Shown one piece after another: positions 8,376 to 17,773 of a DNA stretch of 64,000 nucleotides. The notes below the pieces were generated by a model that saw nothing but the letters and a program-made list of their open reading frames with translations, was not told the origin of the DNA and ran no database searches. Each line of letters starts with the position of its first letter. Positions within the stretch are counted from its first letter, which is position 1. Source of the stretch: Duganella aceris (lineage in GTDB: Bacteria; Pseudomonadota; Gammaproteobacteria; Burkholderiales; Burkholderiaceae_D); assembly GCF_011090165.1 (NCBI RefSeq), contig NZ_JAADJT010000008.1, positions 310,001 to 374,000 on the forward strand. The letters run 5' to 3'. Position numbers and translations under genes: made by a program.

Positions 8376-11300
8376 ATGAACTTCACCGACATCTTCATCC
8401 GGCGCCCGGTGCTGGCCAGCGTCGTCAGCCTGCTGATCGTGGTGCTCGGCCTGCGTTCGCTGTTCAGCCTTCCGATCAACCAGTATCCGAAGACGCAGAA
8501 CGCGGTGGTGACCATCTCCACCACCTACTACGGCGCCGACGCCGCCACCGTGGCCGGCTTCATCACCCAGCCGCTGGAATCGTCGATCGCGCAGGCGCAG
8601 GGCATCGACTACCTGTCCTCGGCCAGCACCAGCGGCGTGTCGGTGATCACCGCCACGCTGCGGCTGAACTACGATTCCAACCGCGCACTGACCGAGATCA
8701 CCACCCAGGTCAACGCGGTGCGCAACCAGCTGCCGCAACAGGCGCAGCAACCGGTGCTGACGGTGCAGACCGGCCAGACCACGGACGCGATGTACATGGG
8801 CTTCTACAGCGACACGCTGCCGACCAACAACGTCACCGATTTCCTGGCGCGCGTGGTCAAGCCCAAGCTCGATGCGGTGCAGGGCGTGCAGACCGCCGAG
8901 CTGCTGGGCGCGCGCCAGTTCGCGTTGCGCGCCTGGCTGGACGCGGGCAAGATGGCGGCGCACGGCGTCACCGCCGCCGAGGTCAGCGCGGCGCTGGCCG
9001 CCAACAACTACCTGACCGGACTCGGCGCCACCAAGGGCCAGATGGTGACCGTGCCGCTGACCGCCGGCACCGACCTGCACACGGTGGAGGAATTCAAGGC
9101 GCTGGCGGTCAAGCAGCAGGGCGGCGCCATCGTCCACCTGGAGGACATCGCCAGCGTCACGCTGGGATCGGAGAACTACGATTTCAACGTCGCCTTCAGC
9201 GGCGTGCGTTCGGTGTTCATCGGCATCAAGGTGGCGCCGGAGGCTAACATCCTGGATGTGGCCAAGCGCGTGCGCGAGGCCTTCCCGCCGATCCGCGAGC
9301 AGCTGCCGGCCGGCCTGACCGGCGAGATCGTCTACGATTCGACGGAGTTCATCAACACCTCGATCGGCGAAGTGGTGAAGACGCTGGTCGAGGCGCTGAT
9401 CATCGTCACGCTGGTGATCTACCTGTTTCTCGGCAGCCTGCGCGCGGTGATCGTGCCGGCGGTGGCGATGCCGCTGTCGCTGGTCGGCACCTTCTTCGTG
9501 ATGCTGATGCTCGGTTACTCGATCAACCTGCTGACGCTGCTGGCCATCGTGCTGGCGATCGGGCTGGTGGTGGACGACGCCATCATCGTGGTGGAAAACG
9601 TCGACCGCCACATGAAGGCCGGCATGCGTCCCTTCGATTCGGCCATCGTCGCCGCGCGCGAACTGGGCAGCCCGATCCTGGCGATGACGGTGGTGCTGAT
9701 CGCGGTCTACGTGCCGATCGGCTTCCAGGGCGGGTTGACCGGCGCGCTGTTCACCGAGTTCGCGTTCACGCTGGCGGGCGCGGTGGCGGTGTCCGGGGTG
9801 GTGGCGCTGACCTTGTCGCCGATGATGTGCGGCTGGTTCTTCGACGCCAGGCAGGACCAGGGCCGGTTCGTCAAGGCCATCGACCGCGTGTTCGACAAGG
9901 TCCACAACGGCTATCTGCGGCTGCTACATGAGTTGCTCAACACCTGGGCGGTGCTGATCGTGTTCGGCGTGATCGTGTTCGTGCTGCTGACGCTGATGTT
10001 CAAGATGTCGCAGTCCGAGCTGGCGCCGGAGGAGGACCAGGGCATCGTGCTGTCGCAGGTGGTCGGCGCGCCGACCGCCACCTCGGAGCAGATGCAGACC
10101 TATGCCAGGCAGATCTTCGAAGTCGCCAGGACGCTGCCGGAGTACGAGCAGATGTTCCAGATCACCGGCGTGCCGACGGTGAACTCGGGCATCGGCGGGG
10201 TGCTGTTCAAGTCCTGGGAGCTGCGCAATCGTTCCGCGCACGAGATCCAGCAGGAGTTGCAGGCCAAGTGGAACAACATCGCCGGCGGTCGCGTGGCGGC
10301 GTTCCAGTTCCCGGCGCTGCCGGGCAGTTCCGGCCTGCCGGTGCAGTTCGTGATCACCACCACCGAGCCGTTCGAGAACCTGAACACGGTGGCGCAGGCG
10401 GTGCTGGACAAGGCCAACAAGGAGCAGAAATTCTACTTCGCCGACGTCGACCTGAAGATCGATTCGCCGCAGGCGCGGGTCGAGGTGGACCGCGACCAGT
10501 TGGCCACGCTGGGCCTGACGCAGCAGGACTTCGGCAACGCCATGGGCGCGGCGCTGGGCGGCGGCTACGTCAACTACTTCTCGATCGCCGGCCGTTCCTA
10601 CAAGGTGATCCCGCAGGTGCTGCAGGTGGACCGGCTCAATCCCGACGATGTGCTGAACTTCTACATCAAGACGCCGGACGGCGGCATGATCCCGGCCGGC
10701 ACCGTCGCCAGCATCAGGTACAGCGTGCAGCCGGCGTCGATCACGCGCTTCCAGCAGCTCAATTCGGCCACCATCTCCGGCGTGACCGGCGCCTCGCAGG
10801 GCGAGATCCAGCAGTACCTGCGCGACACGCTGAAGGAGGTCGCGCCGTCCGGCTACACGGCGGATTTTTCCGGCGAATCGCGCCAGTACATGCAGGAGTC
10901 GGGCGGCTTCCTGGTAACCATGCTGTTCGCGGTCGTCATCGTGTTCCTGGCGCTGGCGGCGCAGTTCGAGAGCTTCCGCGATCCGGTGGTGATCCTGTTC
11001 TCGGTGCCGATGGCGCTGTTCGGCGCGATGACCTTCATCTTCCTCGGCTTCGCCTCGGTCAACATCTACACGCAGGTGGGGCTGGTGACGCTGATGGGAC
11101 TGATCTCCAAGCACGGCATCCTGATCGTCGAAGTGGCCAACCATCTGCGCGCGGCCGGCAAGAGCAAGCGCGAAGCGATCGAGGAGGCGGCCGCCACCCG
11201 TCTGCGTCCGATCCTGATGACGACGGCGGCGATGGTGTTCGGCGTGGTGCCGCTGGTGATCGCGTCCGGCGCCGGGGCGGCGGGGCGGCATGCGATGGGA

Positions 11301-11456
11301 CTGGTGATTTTCACCGGGCTGTCGATCGGCACCCTGTTCACGCTGTTCGTTGTGCCGGCGATGTATATGTTCCTGGCCGGCGAGCACAAGGCGGAAACCA
11401 GGCCCACCGCCGCCACCGGCGCATCGCCGGCGCCCGAAGCGCAGGGTGTACACTGA
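8376..11456 (+). CDS. RND multidrug efflux pump, inner-membrane subunit (HAE1 family)
   Basis: A 1026-residue proton-driven exporter of normal family length. It opens with the family signature FTDIFIRRPVLASVVSLLIV, has a large periplasmic loop, a first membrane bundle with the proton-relay pair Asp400-Asp401 in GLVVDDAIIVVENV, and a second half repeating the architecture with GLISKHGILIVEVAN. Start ATG 8376. The short C-terminal tail is Ala/Pro/Thr-rich. No regulator gene of the TetR or MarR type adjoins the operon, so its control is not visible here. Substrates cannot be predicted. Confidence 0.95.
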   Translation: MNFTDIFIRRPVLASVVSLLIVVLGLRSLFSLPINQYPKTQNAVVTISTTYYGADAATVAGFITQPLESSIAQAQGIDYLSSASTSGVSVITATLRLNYDSNRALTEITTQVNAVRNQLPQQAQQPVLTVQTGQTTDAMYMGFYSDTLPTNNVTDFLARVVKPKLDAVQGVQTAELLGARQFALRAWLDAGKMAAHGVTAAEVSAALAANNYLTGLGATKGQMVTVPLTAGTDLHTVEEFKALAVKQQGGAIVHLEDIASVTLGSENYDFNVAFSGVRSVFIGIKVAPEANILDVAKRVREAFPPIREQLPAGLTGEIVYDSTEFINTSIGEVVKTLVEALIIVTLVIYLFLGSLRAVIVPAVAMPLSLVGTFFVMLMLGYSINLLTLLAIVLAIGLVVDDAIIVVENVDRHMKAGMRPFDSAIVAARELGSPILAMTVVLIAVYVPIGFQGGLTGALFTEFAFTLAGAVAVSGVVALTLSPMMCGWFFDARQDQGRFVKAIDRVFDKVHNGYLRLLHELLNTWAVLIVFGVIVFVLLTLMFKMSQSELAPEEDQGIVLSQVVGAPTATSEQMQTYARQIFEVARTLPEYEQMFQITGVPTVNSGIGGVLFKSWELRNRSAHEIQQELQAKWNNIAGGRVAAFQFPALPGSSGLPVQFVITTTEPFENLNTVAQAVLDKANKEQKFYFADVDLKIDSPQARVEVDRDQLATLGLTQQDFGNAMGAALGGGYVNYFSIAGRSYKVIPQVLQVDRLNPDDVLNFYIKTPDGGMIPAGTVASIRYSVQPASITRFQQLNSATISGVTGASQGEIQQYLRDTLKEVAPSGYTADFSGESRQYMQESGGFLVTMLFAVVIVFLALAAQFESFRDPVVILFSVPMALFGAMTFIFLGFASVNIYTQVGLVTLMGLISKHGILIVEVANHLRAAGKSKREAIEEAAATRLRPILMTTAAMVFGVVPLVIASGAGAAGRHAMGLVIFTGLSIGTLFTLFVVPAMYMFLAGEHKAETRPTAATGASPAPEAQGVH

Positions 11457-11474
11457 TCGCTGAACGGAGGATCG

Positions 11475-11834
11475 ATGATATACACAATGCTTGCCGGCCT
11501 GCTGGCGGCCGCCGCGCCGCAACCGGAGCCGCCACCGTCACCGCCACCGCCACCGCCGCCGGCGCTGACCGACGAGATGATCAAGAAGGCGGTGCGCGAG
11601 ATCGTCGCCGAGGATCCGCGTCCGGTGGACGCCGCGAACCGGAGTGCCGGCGCGTACGGCGCCGTGACGCCGCACGGCAGGATCAGCGCGGCCTTCGAGC
11701 AGGCCAGGGTGCCGGATTGCCTGCACGACGACGCGCTGAAGCACCAGCCGGCCACGATCGGCCCGATCAACGTGGTGGGGCCGTATTCGCTGCCGTGGGT
11801 GATCGCCGCCGCGCTGCGCGGCAAGTGCAACTGA
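11475..11834 (+). CDS. Small exported proline-rich protein, function unknown
   Basis: A 119-residue protein starting at ATG 11475 after a CGGAGG site. A short hydrophobic leader (IYTMLAGLLAAAA) is followed by a Pro-rich segment (residues about 16-30) and a small C-terminal region containing two Cys, one of them two residues from the end. It lies 18 bases after the RND pump gene and probably shares its transcript. It converges with the NnrU gene, leaving three bases between the stops. I do not recognise a family. Confidence 0.65.
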   Translation: MIYTMLAGLLAAAAPQPEPPPSPPPPPPPALTDEMIKKAVREIVAEDPRPVDAANRSAGAYGAVTPHGRISAAFEQARVPDCLHDDALKHQPATIGPINVVGPYSLPWVIAAALRGKCN

Positions 11835-11837
11835 GGC

Positions 11838-12413
11838 CTAGAACGGCCGCACGCCGATCAACGGCGCGTGCAGCCACAACGCGAAGATGAGCGCGCCCGC
11901 CACGCCGGCGACGATGGTCAGCGCGGTGGCGCCGCCGCTGCCGGCCGGGTAGGCCGTGCCGGCCGCCGCGTCGCGTCGGCGCGCGGAGCGGAACAGCAGC
12001 ACGGCCCACAGCAGGAAGGCGCCGAACAGGATGATGTCGTGCAGCGTGCCGTTGGCCAGCAGGTGCGCCAGCGCCCAGGTCTTGACGCCCAGTGTCATCG
12101 GATGATGCAGCCGCGCCTTGATGCCGTTGCGCGGCACGTAGGCGGCCGCGATGAAGACGAAGGCGATGCACACCAGCAGCGCCGCGAGGTGGCGCGTGAA
12201 CGGCGGCGGCGTCCACACCGCGAGCGGCGTCTGGCGCGCCAGCCCGTAGCCCCAGACGATCAGCGCGAGGCCGATCAGCGAGATCAGCGAGTACAAGCCT
12301 TTCCAGGTTTTTTCGCCGAGCCGCGCGCGCATTTGCGTGCGCCAGCCATCGGCGAAGATGCGGACCGAATGCAGTCCGAGGAAGATGATCAGGCCCAGTA
12401 TCAGTATCGTCAT
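11838..12413 (-). CDS. NnrU family membrane protein
   Basis: A 191-residue integral membrane protein with about five to six transmembrane segments. It carries family features such as GLHSVRIFADGWR at the N-terminus, GEKTWKGLYSLISLIGLALIVWGYG, and RHPMTLGVKTWALAHLLANG-like text (here LHHPMTLGVKTWALAHL) around residues 105-125. NnrU proteins were named from denitrification clusters but are widespread and biochemically undefined; related proteins are implicated in isoprenoid or cytochrome chemistry. It begins 13 bases after the MaoC-like gene and is the last gene of a leftward four-gene operon. Confidence 0.88.
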   Translation of the reverse strand: MTILILGLIIFLGLHSVRIFADGWRTQMRARLGEKTWKGLYSLISLIGLALIVWGYGLARQTPLAVWTPPPFTRHLAALLVCIAFVFIAAAYVPRNGIKARLHHPMTLGVKTWALAHLLANGTLHDIILFGAFLLWAVLLFRSARRRDAAAGTAYPAGSGGATALTIVAGVAGALIFALWLHAPLIGVRPF

Positions 12414-12426
12414 TGCGGTATCCTCG

Positions 12427-13377
12427 TCAGGTTTGCGGCGTCGGGTCGGCGGCGTCGGTCGGTGCCGTCCCGCAGTGCAAGCGCAGGCGCCCGGCCAGGT
12501 GGACGGCGTCGCCGGCGCCGGCCAGCCGCACGGCGCGCCAGCCGTCGGCGTCCGCGTCGCCCTCCGGCGCGACCTGCACCGACAACGCGGCGCAGGGCAG
12601 CGGCACCGGGCGCACGAAGCGCACGTCGATTTCATTGAAACTGCCCGGTTGCAGCGCCTCGTAGCTGCGCACCAGGCTGCCGAAGCCGTGCAGCACCTTG
12701 CCGCCGAACACCGAACGCCGCGCCAGCGGACCGCACCAGTGTATCGGATTGAAGTCGCCGGTCAACAGTGCGAAGCGCAGGCCGTCGTCGGCGTCGGCGT
12801 GCCACAGGCCGGCGGTGCGCCATTGGGTTGGTGGCGGCCGCTCCCGCACCGCTTTCGGGGCGCGCGGGCCGGGCAGCAGGAAGCTCATATGCAGCTTGGC
12901 TTCCAATAGATTGGCGTGGCGTTCGGTGCCGGTGGTGATGGCCACCACCACCCGGACCCGGTCGGCGGTCTGGTCGATCCGTTCCAGCGCCGCGCGCACG
13001 ATCAGCGGCGTATCGCGCGGCAGCGGGCCGTGCACGCGCAGCGACGCGCCCTGGTTGATCACGCCGGTCAGCCGGTAGGGCAATCGCAGCAGCAATTCGC
13101 CGACCAGCGGCAAGCTCCATTGCGACACCATGTGCGGCGGCAGTTGGCCCGCATAGCGGCCGGCCGTGCCGGCCCAGGCGCAGGACCAGTCGACATAATG
13201 CCCGACCAGCTCCGCCGGCGGCGCCGCGATCGCGCGCGTGATCGGCGCGATGTCGGCCGCGCCGGGAGACGGCCGCAGCGCGCGCCGCGCCGTGTGCAGC
13301 ACGATCCGGCCGCCCATGCGCAACATCTCATCCTGATGGCGCAGCAGGCTCCAGGGGACACCGGCCTTCGCGGTCAT
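12427..13377 (-). CDS. MaoC-like hotdog-fold dehydratase
   Basis: A 316-residue double-hotdog protein. The C-terminal half contains the hydratase-2 motif GDFNPIH (Asp and His catalytic in (R)-specific enoyl-CoA hydratases), followed by FGGKVLHGFGSLV, typical of MaoC dehydratases. The N-terminal half has the degenerate first hotdog. It probably acts on an acyl-CoA or acyl-ACP. The start overlaps the stop of the serine hydrolase gene (ATGA at 13374-13377), indicating translational coupling. The unusual partners suggest processing of an imported lipid-like or ester substrate. Confidence 0.85.
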   Translation of the reverse strand: MTAKAGVPWSLLRHQDEMLRMGGRIVLHTARRALRPSPGAADIAPITRAIAAPPAELVGHYVDWSCAWAGTAGRYAGQLPPHMVSQWSLPLVGELLLRLPYRLTGVINQGASLRVHGPLPRDTPLIVRAALERIDQTADRVRVVVAITTGTERHANLLEAKLHMSFLLPGPRAPKAVRERPPPTQWRTAGLWHADADDGLRFALLTGDFNPIHWCGPLARRSVFGGKVLHGFGSLVRSYEALQPGSFNEIDVRFVRPVPLPCAALSVQVAPEGDADADGWRAVRLAGAGDAVHLAGRLRLHCGTAPTDAADPTPQT

Positions 13378-14771
13378 TCGACAGCCTTGAGCACCGCCGC
13401 CAGCAAAGCCTGCGGCTGATACAGCAGCCGATGCGGCGTCAGGCCGAGCCGCACCACCACCAGCTGCCGCGAAGGCACCACCGCGATGCTCTGGCCGTCG
13501 TGTCCCTCCATCCAATACGTATCGGCCGGAAGCTGGAAGCGCAGGTCCGGATTCTGCCCCTCCGGCGTATCGCCGGACGGCCCCCAGCGCCACAGCTGCC
13601 CCTGGCCGTACTGGCCACGGGACGCCGGCGCCGGCTGCCGCATCGCATCGACGAAGCCTGACGGCAGCATGCGCTTGCCCTGCCAAACGCCGTCCTGCAA
13701 CAGGAACTGCCCGAACCGCGCCCAATCATGCGTGGTCGCATACATATAGCTGGACCCGACCAGATTGCCGCGCGCATCGGCCTCGATCAGCGCACTGCTC
13801 ATGCCCAGCGGCGCGAACAACCGGTCATGCGGCAGCGACAGCACCGCCGCCGAAGCCGCGTCGTGTCCATCGCCGGCCGCCGCGCGCTGCCAGATGCGCG
13901 ACAACAGCAAGGTGGTGCCGCTCGAATAATTCCACACGCTGCCCGGCGCCTGCGCCAATGGCTGGCCGGCGCTGTAGCCCGCCATGTCCGGCTCCAGGTA
14001 CAGCATGCGCGTGACGTCGGACACGTCGCCATAGCCCTCGTTGAATTGCAAGCCGCTGCTCATCGCCATCAACTGCGCCAGCGTGATGCTGGAACGCGGA
14101 TCGCCCTTGTCCGGCCAGAAGCCGTTCTGCTGCAGCGATAATTTGCCGTCGCCGATCTGCATGCCGACCAGCGCCGCGCTGACGGTCTTGGCCATCGACC
14201 AGCCCAAAAGCGGCGTGGCCGCGCTGAAGCCCTCGCCGTAGCGCTGTGCGATCAGCCGGCCGTTGTGAATGACCGCGATGCCGCGCATGCCCGGTCCGGC
14301 CAGCGCCTGCTGTTCCAGCAGCGCCTGCACCGCTTTCTCGGTCTCCGGCTGCGAACCGGTGGGCCACGGCACGTTGGGCGAGGGTGCCCAGATCTTCAGC
14401 GGATTGAATTGATATTGCGCGGCGCGGGCGACGTCGCCGTCCGGCGCCACCGCGCAGCCGGTGCCGGGGCGGTACACCGCCAAGCCATCACCGATAAAAC
14501 CGAGGAACTGCGTGCGCACGATCTTGCGCTGCTGGTCGACGCGCACGCTCAGGTACTTCAGCACCGGATGGCCCGGCGCCTGCACATCGTCGGCCAACAC
14601 CGCCTGCGCGTCGCGCTCGGCCACGAATACGTTCGAGCAAACGATCTTGGCGCCGTAGTTGGCGCCGACGCGCAGCAGCTCCGGCGGCCGCACCGCCAAC
14701 GCCAGCGTGGCGCCGGCGCCGACGATCACGACCGCCGCCGCGCCGATGGCGAGCTTGCGCGCCACGCCCAT
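13374..14771 (-). CDS. Serine hydrolase of the beta-lactamase/EstB-like family
   Basis: A 465-residue protein with an N-terminal hydrophobic anchor (residues about 5-27, MGVARKLAIGAAAVVIVGAG...) and a class C-like serine hydrolase fold. The SxxK motif is Ser192-Met-Ala-Lys195 (GWSMAKT). The second motif is at WNYSSGTT (Tyr with Ser in place of Asn), and the KTG-equivalent HDG sits near the C-terminus (EGHDGQSIAVV). Members are esterases, amidases or D-aminopeptidases; antibiotic hydrolysis is not implied. Start ATG 14771 overlaps the TonB receptor stop. Probably periplasmic and membrane-tethered. Confidence 0.87.
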   Translation of the reverse strand: MGVARKLAIGAAAVVIVGAGATLALAVRPPELLRVGANYGAKIVCSNVFVAERDAQAVLADDVQAPGHPVLKYLSVRVDQQRKIVRTQFLGFIGDGLAVYRPGTGCAVAPDGDVARAAQYQFNPLKIWAPSPNVPWPTGSQPETEKAVQALLEQQALAGPGMRGIAVIHNGRLIAQRYGEGFSAATPLLGWSMAKTVSAALVGMQIGDGKLSLQQNGFWPDKGDPRSSITLAQLMAMSSGLQFNEGYGDVSDVTRMLYLEPDMAGYSAGQPLAQAPGSVWNYSSGTTLLLSRIWQRAAAGDGHDAASAAVLSLPHDRLFAPLGMSSALIEADARGNLVGSSYMYATTHDWARFGQFLLQDGVWQGKRMLPSGFVDAMRQPAPASRGQYGQGQLWRWGPSGDTPEGQNPDLRFQLPADTYWMEGHDGQSIAVVPSRQLVVVRLGLTPHRLLYQPQALLAAVLKAVE

Positions 14772-17164
14772 CACATGCTGGCCCGGAACTCGACCCCGAT
14801 CGCGCGCGGCGGCGTGATGCTGGCATACGGCGCGCCGTATTGCTCGGTCTGACCGGCCAGCGTTTGGATATAACGCTGGTCGAACACATTGTTGACGATC
14901 AGCGCGACGCCGTAGCGCGAGCTCGGGCTGTCCCAACCGACGCGCAGGTCGAACTTGCTGGTGGCGGTGCCGGTCTTCAGCTTCGCGGTGCGCAGGCAAT
15001 CGAGATCCGCCGTGTCGCTGTTGCAGCGGGTGGCGGTGGCGTGCGTGCCCTGGAAGTTGACGCTGGCGCGGCCTTCGGCCGCTTCCCAGTTGAGATTGAC
15101 CCCGGCCATCCCCGTCAGGCGCGGCGTGCCGACCGGCTGGCCGCCCAGATCCAGCGTGACGTTGCCGTTGGCGTCCAGCCGCTGGTAGCGGGTGTAGCTC
15201 TGGTCGATGTATTCGAGGCCGCCGAACAGCGTCACGCGCGGCGTGACGCGGATGCGGCCATCGAGATCCAGGCCGTGCGCCTTCTGGTCGCTGGAGACCA
15301 CGTTATAGGTCGGCAGCGTGCCCACGCTGTACAGCTGGATGTCCTGCAGGTTCTTGAACTTGTAGCCGAACAGCGAGGCGTTCAGCGTGGCGTTGTAGCG
15401 CGGCAGCGCCAGTTTCACGCCGGCCTCGATATTGGTCATCTTCTCCGGCGCGAAGCTCGGATCCTTGCCGGTGCTGGTGGCGGAGGCCGGATTCGGCGGC
15501 GTGAAGATGTTGAAGCCGCCGGCCTGGTAACCGCGCGAGACGGACGTGAACAGCATCGTATCCGCGTTCAGCTTATGATCCAGCACCAGGCGCGGACTGA
15601 CATCGGTCCAGTCCTTGTCGCGCGTGACCGGCGTGGCCGCCAGCCGCGACGCCGTGTCGAAGATGACATTGGACGGGAACGAGGCCGCGTTCAGGCCGGC
15701 CAACGGGCCGAACATGTTGAGGAAGTCGTCCAGCTTGGGCGAGACGCGGCCCGGCACGTACCAGGTCATGCGCTTCTTGTCCCTGGTGTAGCGCAGGCCG
15801 ACGGTGACATTGGTGCTCGGCGTCAGGTGCCAGATGGTGTCGCCGTAGATCGAGGCCGACCTGGTCCTGACGTCGCTGTAGTGGGTCTCGTCCCACGAGA
15901 ACACCGAGTTCGGGCCGATGCCGGGCAGCCCGGCGGCGGCCAGGCCGCCGAACAGCCGCGCGAAGTTGGGCTGGCCGCCGGAGAATTGACTCAGCGTGTC
16001 CAGTGTGCCGGTGGTGACGTAGGCGCCGGCGTCCTGGTGCTCGTTGTTGTGATAGAAGCTCAGGCCCGCGATCCAGTCCAGGCGATCGTTTTTGCCGGAC
16101 AGCTTGAACTCCTGCTGGAAGCTGTGCGCCTTCTTGGCGTCCTGGGTGGTCAGGTACAGATCGGGGCGCGCGCCGCCGTCGTTGTCGGTCAGGTTGTAAG
16201 TCTCGAAGCGGCGGTAGGCGGTGGTCGCGTTGAAGGTCATGCCGGCCAGCGGCGCTTCGACGCGCAGCGTGGCGCCGTCGAACTTGCGGCCCTCGCTGCC
16301 TTGCTGGTCGTTGGCCAGCGGCGCGTCGAACGGATTGACGAAGTTGGCGGTATAGGCGGCGTCGTACACGCCGCGATAGCCGCCCAGCGGCAGCCGTGGA
16401 TCCTTGATCACGCCGAAGGCGGGGCGTCCGTCCTGGTCCATGTCCTCGTGCTCCAGCGACAGCACCACCTTGGCCGCGTCGAAGTCCTTGCGCAGCGAGA
16501 CGCGCGCCGCCCAATCCTCGTCGCCGCCGGACTTGATGCCGGTGGCGCTGTTCCTGATCCAGCCGTCGCTCTTGGCGCGCACCAGCACCAGGCGCGCGGC
16601 CATGCTGTCGCTGATCGGCAGGTTCAGCATGGCGTCCGCGTTGACCCGGCCGAAGCGGCCGATCTTCAGGTGGCCGGCGGCATCGACGTCCTTGCCCGGC
16701 TCATTGGTGGTGATGGCGATCGCGCCGGCCGCGCTGTTGCGGCCGAACAGCGTGCCTTGCGGGCCCTTGACCACTTCGATGCGCTGCACATCGACGAAGT
16801 TCATCAGCGCGCCGCCGGTCTTGCCGGTGTAGACGCCATCGACGTAGATGCCGACCGGCGAATCGGTGGCGATGCCGAAGTCGCCCGCCTGCACGCCGCG
16901 AATGCCGAAGCTGGGTTGCGTCGGCTCGATCGCGTCCACCGTCAGGCCGGGGATGTAGCCGTTCAGGTCCGACAGATCCTTGGCGCCGACGTTGGCGATG
17001 TCCTTGGCGGTCAACACCTGCATGGTCATCGGCACGTCCCGCTCCAGTTGCTTGCGCGACTGCGCCGTGACCACCACCGACTGGATGTCGTCGTCGGCCC
17101 ATGCCGGCGGCGCGAGGAAGGCGGCGCCCAGGCTGGCGGCGAGAATGGTGCGGGTAGTTTTCAA
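14771..17164 (-). CDS. TonB-dependent outer-membrane receptor
   Basis: A receptor of about 797 residues. A signal peptide (TTRTILAASLGAAFLAPPAWA) precedes a TonB-box-like SVVVTAQ, a plug domain (YIPGLTVDAI, SFGIRGVQ, VEVVKGPQGTLFGRNSAAGAI) and a beta-barrel ending in an aromatic/hydrophobic C-terminus. The sequence is closest in style to the Fe(III)-independent Caulobacter/Sphingomonad type that imports organic substrates. I chose TTG 17164, five bases after GGAGG, because it gives a clean signal peptide; ATG 17200 would add 12 charged residues. It heads an operon with a hydrolase, a hotdog enzyme and NnrU. Confidence 0.92.
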   Translation of the reverse strand: MKTTRTILAASLGAAFLAPPAWADDDIQSVVVTAQSRKQLERDVPMTMQVLTAKDIANVGAKDLSDLNGYIPGLTVDAIEPTQPSFGIRGVQAGDFGIATDSPVGIYVDGVYTGKTGGALMNFVDVQRIEVVKGPQGTLFGRNSAAGAIAITTNEPGKDVDAAGHLKIGRFGRVNADAMLNLPISDSMAARLVLVRAKSDGWIRNSATGIKSGGDEDWAARVSLRKDFDAAKVVLSLEHEDMDQDGRPAFGVIKDPRLPLGGYRGVYDAAYTANFVNPFDAPLANDQQGSEGRKFDGATLRVEAPLAGMTFNATTAYRRFETYNLTDNDGGARPDLYLTTQDAKKAHSFQQEFKLSGKNDRLDWIAGLSFYHNNEHQDAGAYVTTGTLDTLSQFSGGQPNFARLFGGLAAAGLPGIGPNSVFSWDETHYSDVRTRSASIYGDTIWHLTPSTNVTVGLRYTRDKKRMTWYVPGRVSPKLDDFLNMFGPLAGLNAASFPSNVIFDTASRLAATPVTRDKDWTDVSPRLVLDHKLNADTMLFTSVSRGYQAGGFNIFTPPNPASATSTGKDPSFAPEKMTNIEAGVKLALPRYNATLNASLFGYKFKNLQDIQLYSVGTLPTYNVVSSDQKAHGLDLDGRIRVTPRVTLFGGLEYIDQSYTRYQRLDANGNVTLDLGGQPVGTPRLTGMAGVNLNWEAAEGRASVNFQGTHATATRCNSDTADLDCLRTAKLKTGTATSKFDLRVGWDSPSSRYGVALIVNNVFDQRYIQTLAGQTEQYGAPYASITPPRAIGVEFRASM

Positions 17165-17242
17165 GTCATCCTCCAAGCGCGCAAGTCCGGGATCGTTCAA
17201 GTCTCAACGATTATGCCTGCAACCTTGAAAAATGCACAAGTG

Positions 17243-17773
17243 CTACCGCTGTGGGTGACGCGCAACCAACACATGGCGCCATGCGGCGACGCCGCCGGCG
17301 ATGGCGCCCAGCAGGTGCGCCTGCCACGAGATCAGCACATCGGCCGGCATGTCGGACCAGCCGTGCGCCAGCAGCAGCGCCTCGGCGGCGATCTTGGCCG
17401 CCAGCGACAGCGCCATCGCCGCCAGCGCCATGCGTCCCGGGTTGCCGGCGCGCGGCCACAGCGCGGCGCCGGCCATCACGGCCAGCATCACGGCCAGGCC
17501 GGACGAGCCCCGGTAGTACAGGCAGTCCGGCGCGAACAGCAGCAGGCCGATGGAAATGCAGGGCGCCGCCAGCGCCAGCGCGGCCAGCAGCCGGCGCACG
17601 CCGTAGGCGCGGGCGGCGATCGATGCGGCGACCAACGCCACCGCGCCGTCGACCAGCGCCTGCTGCCACGAGTAGTGGACCAAATGGCCGCTCCACAGCC
17701 GCCAGATCTCGCCCGCCAGCAGCGCGTGGCGGTCGAATTCCAGCAGCTCAGGCGCGGCGTCGGCGAACGGCAT
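17243..17773 (-). CDS. rrtA: Rhombosortase (rhomboid-like intramembrane serine protease)
   Basis: A 176-residue polytopic membrane protein of the rhomboid superfamily. The features are EIWRLWSGHLVHYSWQQAL (residues about 22-40, the rhombosortase WRL..GH..H signature), the serine motif Tyr87-Arg-Gly-Ser-Ser91-Gly in a membrane segment, and a catalytic His153 in AHLLGA. Rhombosortases cleave and process GlyGly-CTERM tails. Its start lies inside the end of the upstream lipoprotein gene (26-base overlap), and that lipoprotein carries a matching C-terminal tail, so enzyme and substrate are encoded together. Confidence 0.88.
   Translation of the reverse strand: MPFADAAPELLEFDRHALLAGEIWRLWSGHLVHYSWQQALVDGAVALVAASIAARAYGVRRLLAALALAAPCISIGLLLFAPDCLYYRGSSGLAVMLAVMAGAALWPRAGNPGRMALAAMALSLAAKIAAEALLLAHGWSDMPADVLISWQAHLLGAIAGGVAAWRHVLVARHPQR

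Noticed and set aside
13374..14771. Class C beta-lactamase
   Set aside because: Fold and SxxK are shared, but the second motif is Tyr-Ser-Ser and the third is HDG, which fits EstB-like esterases or peptidases.
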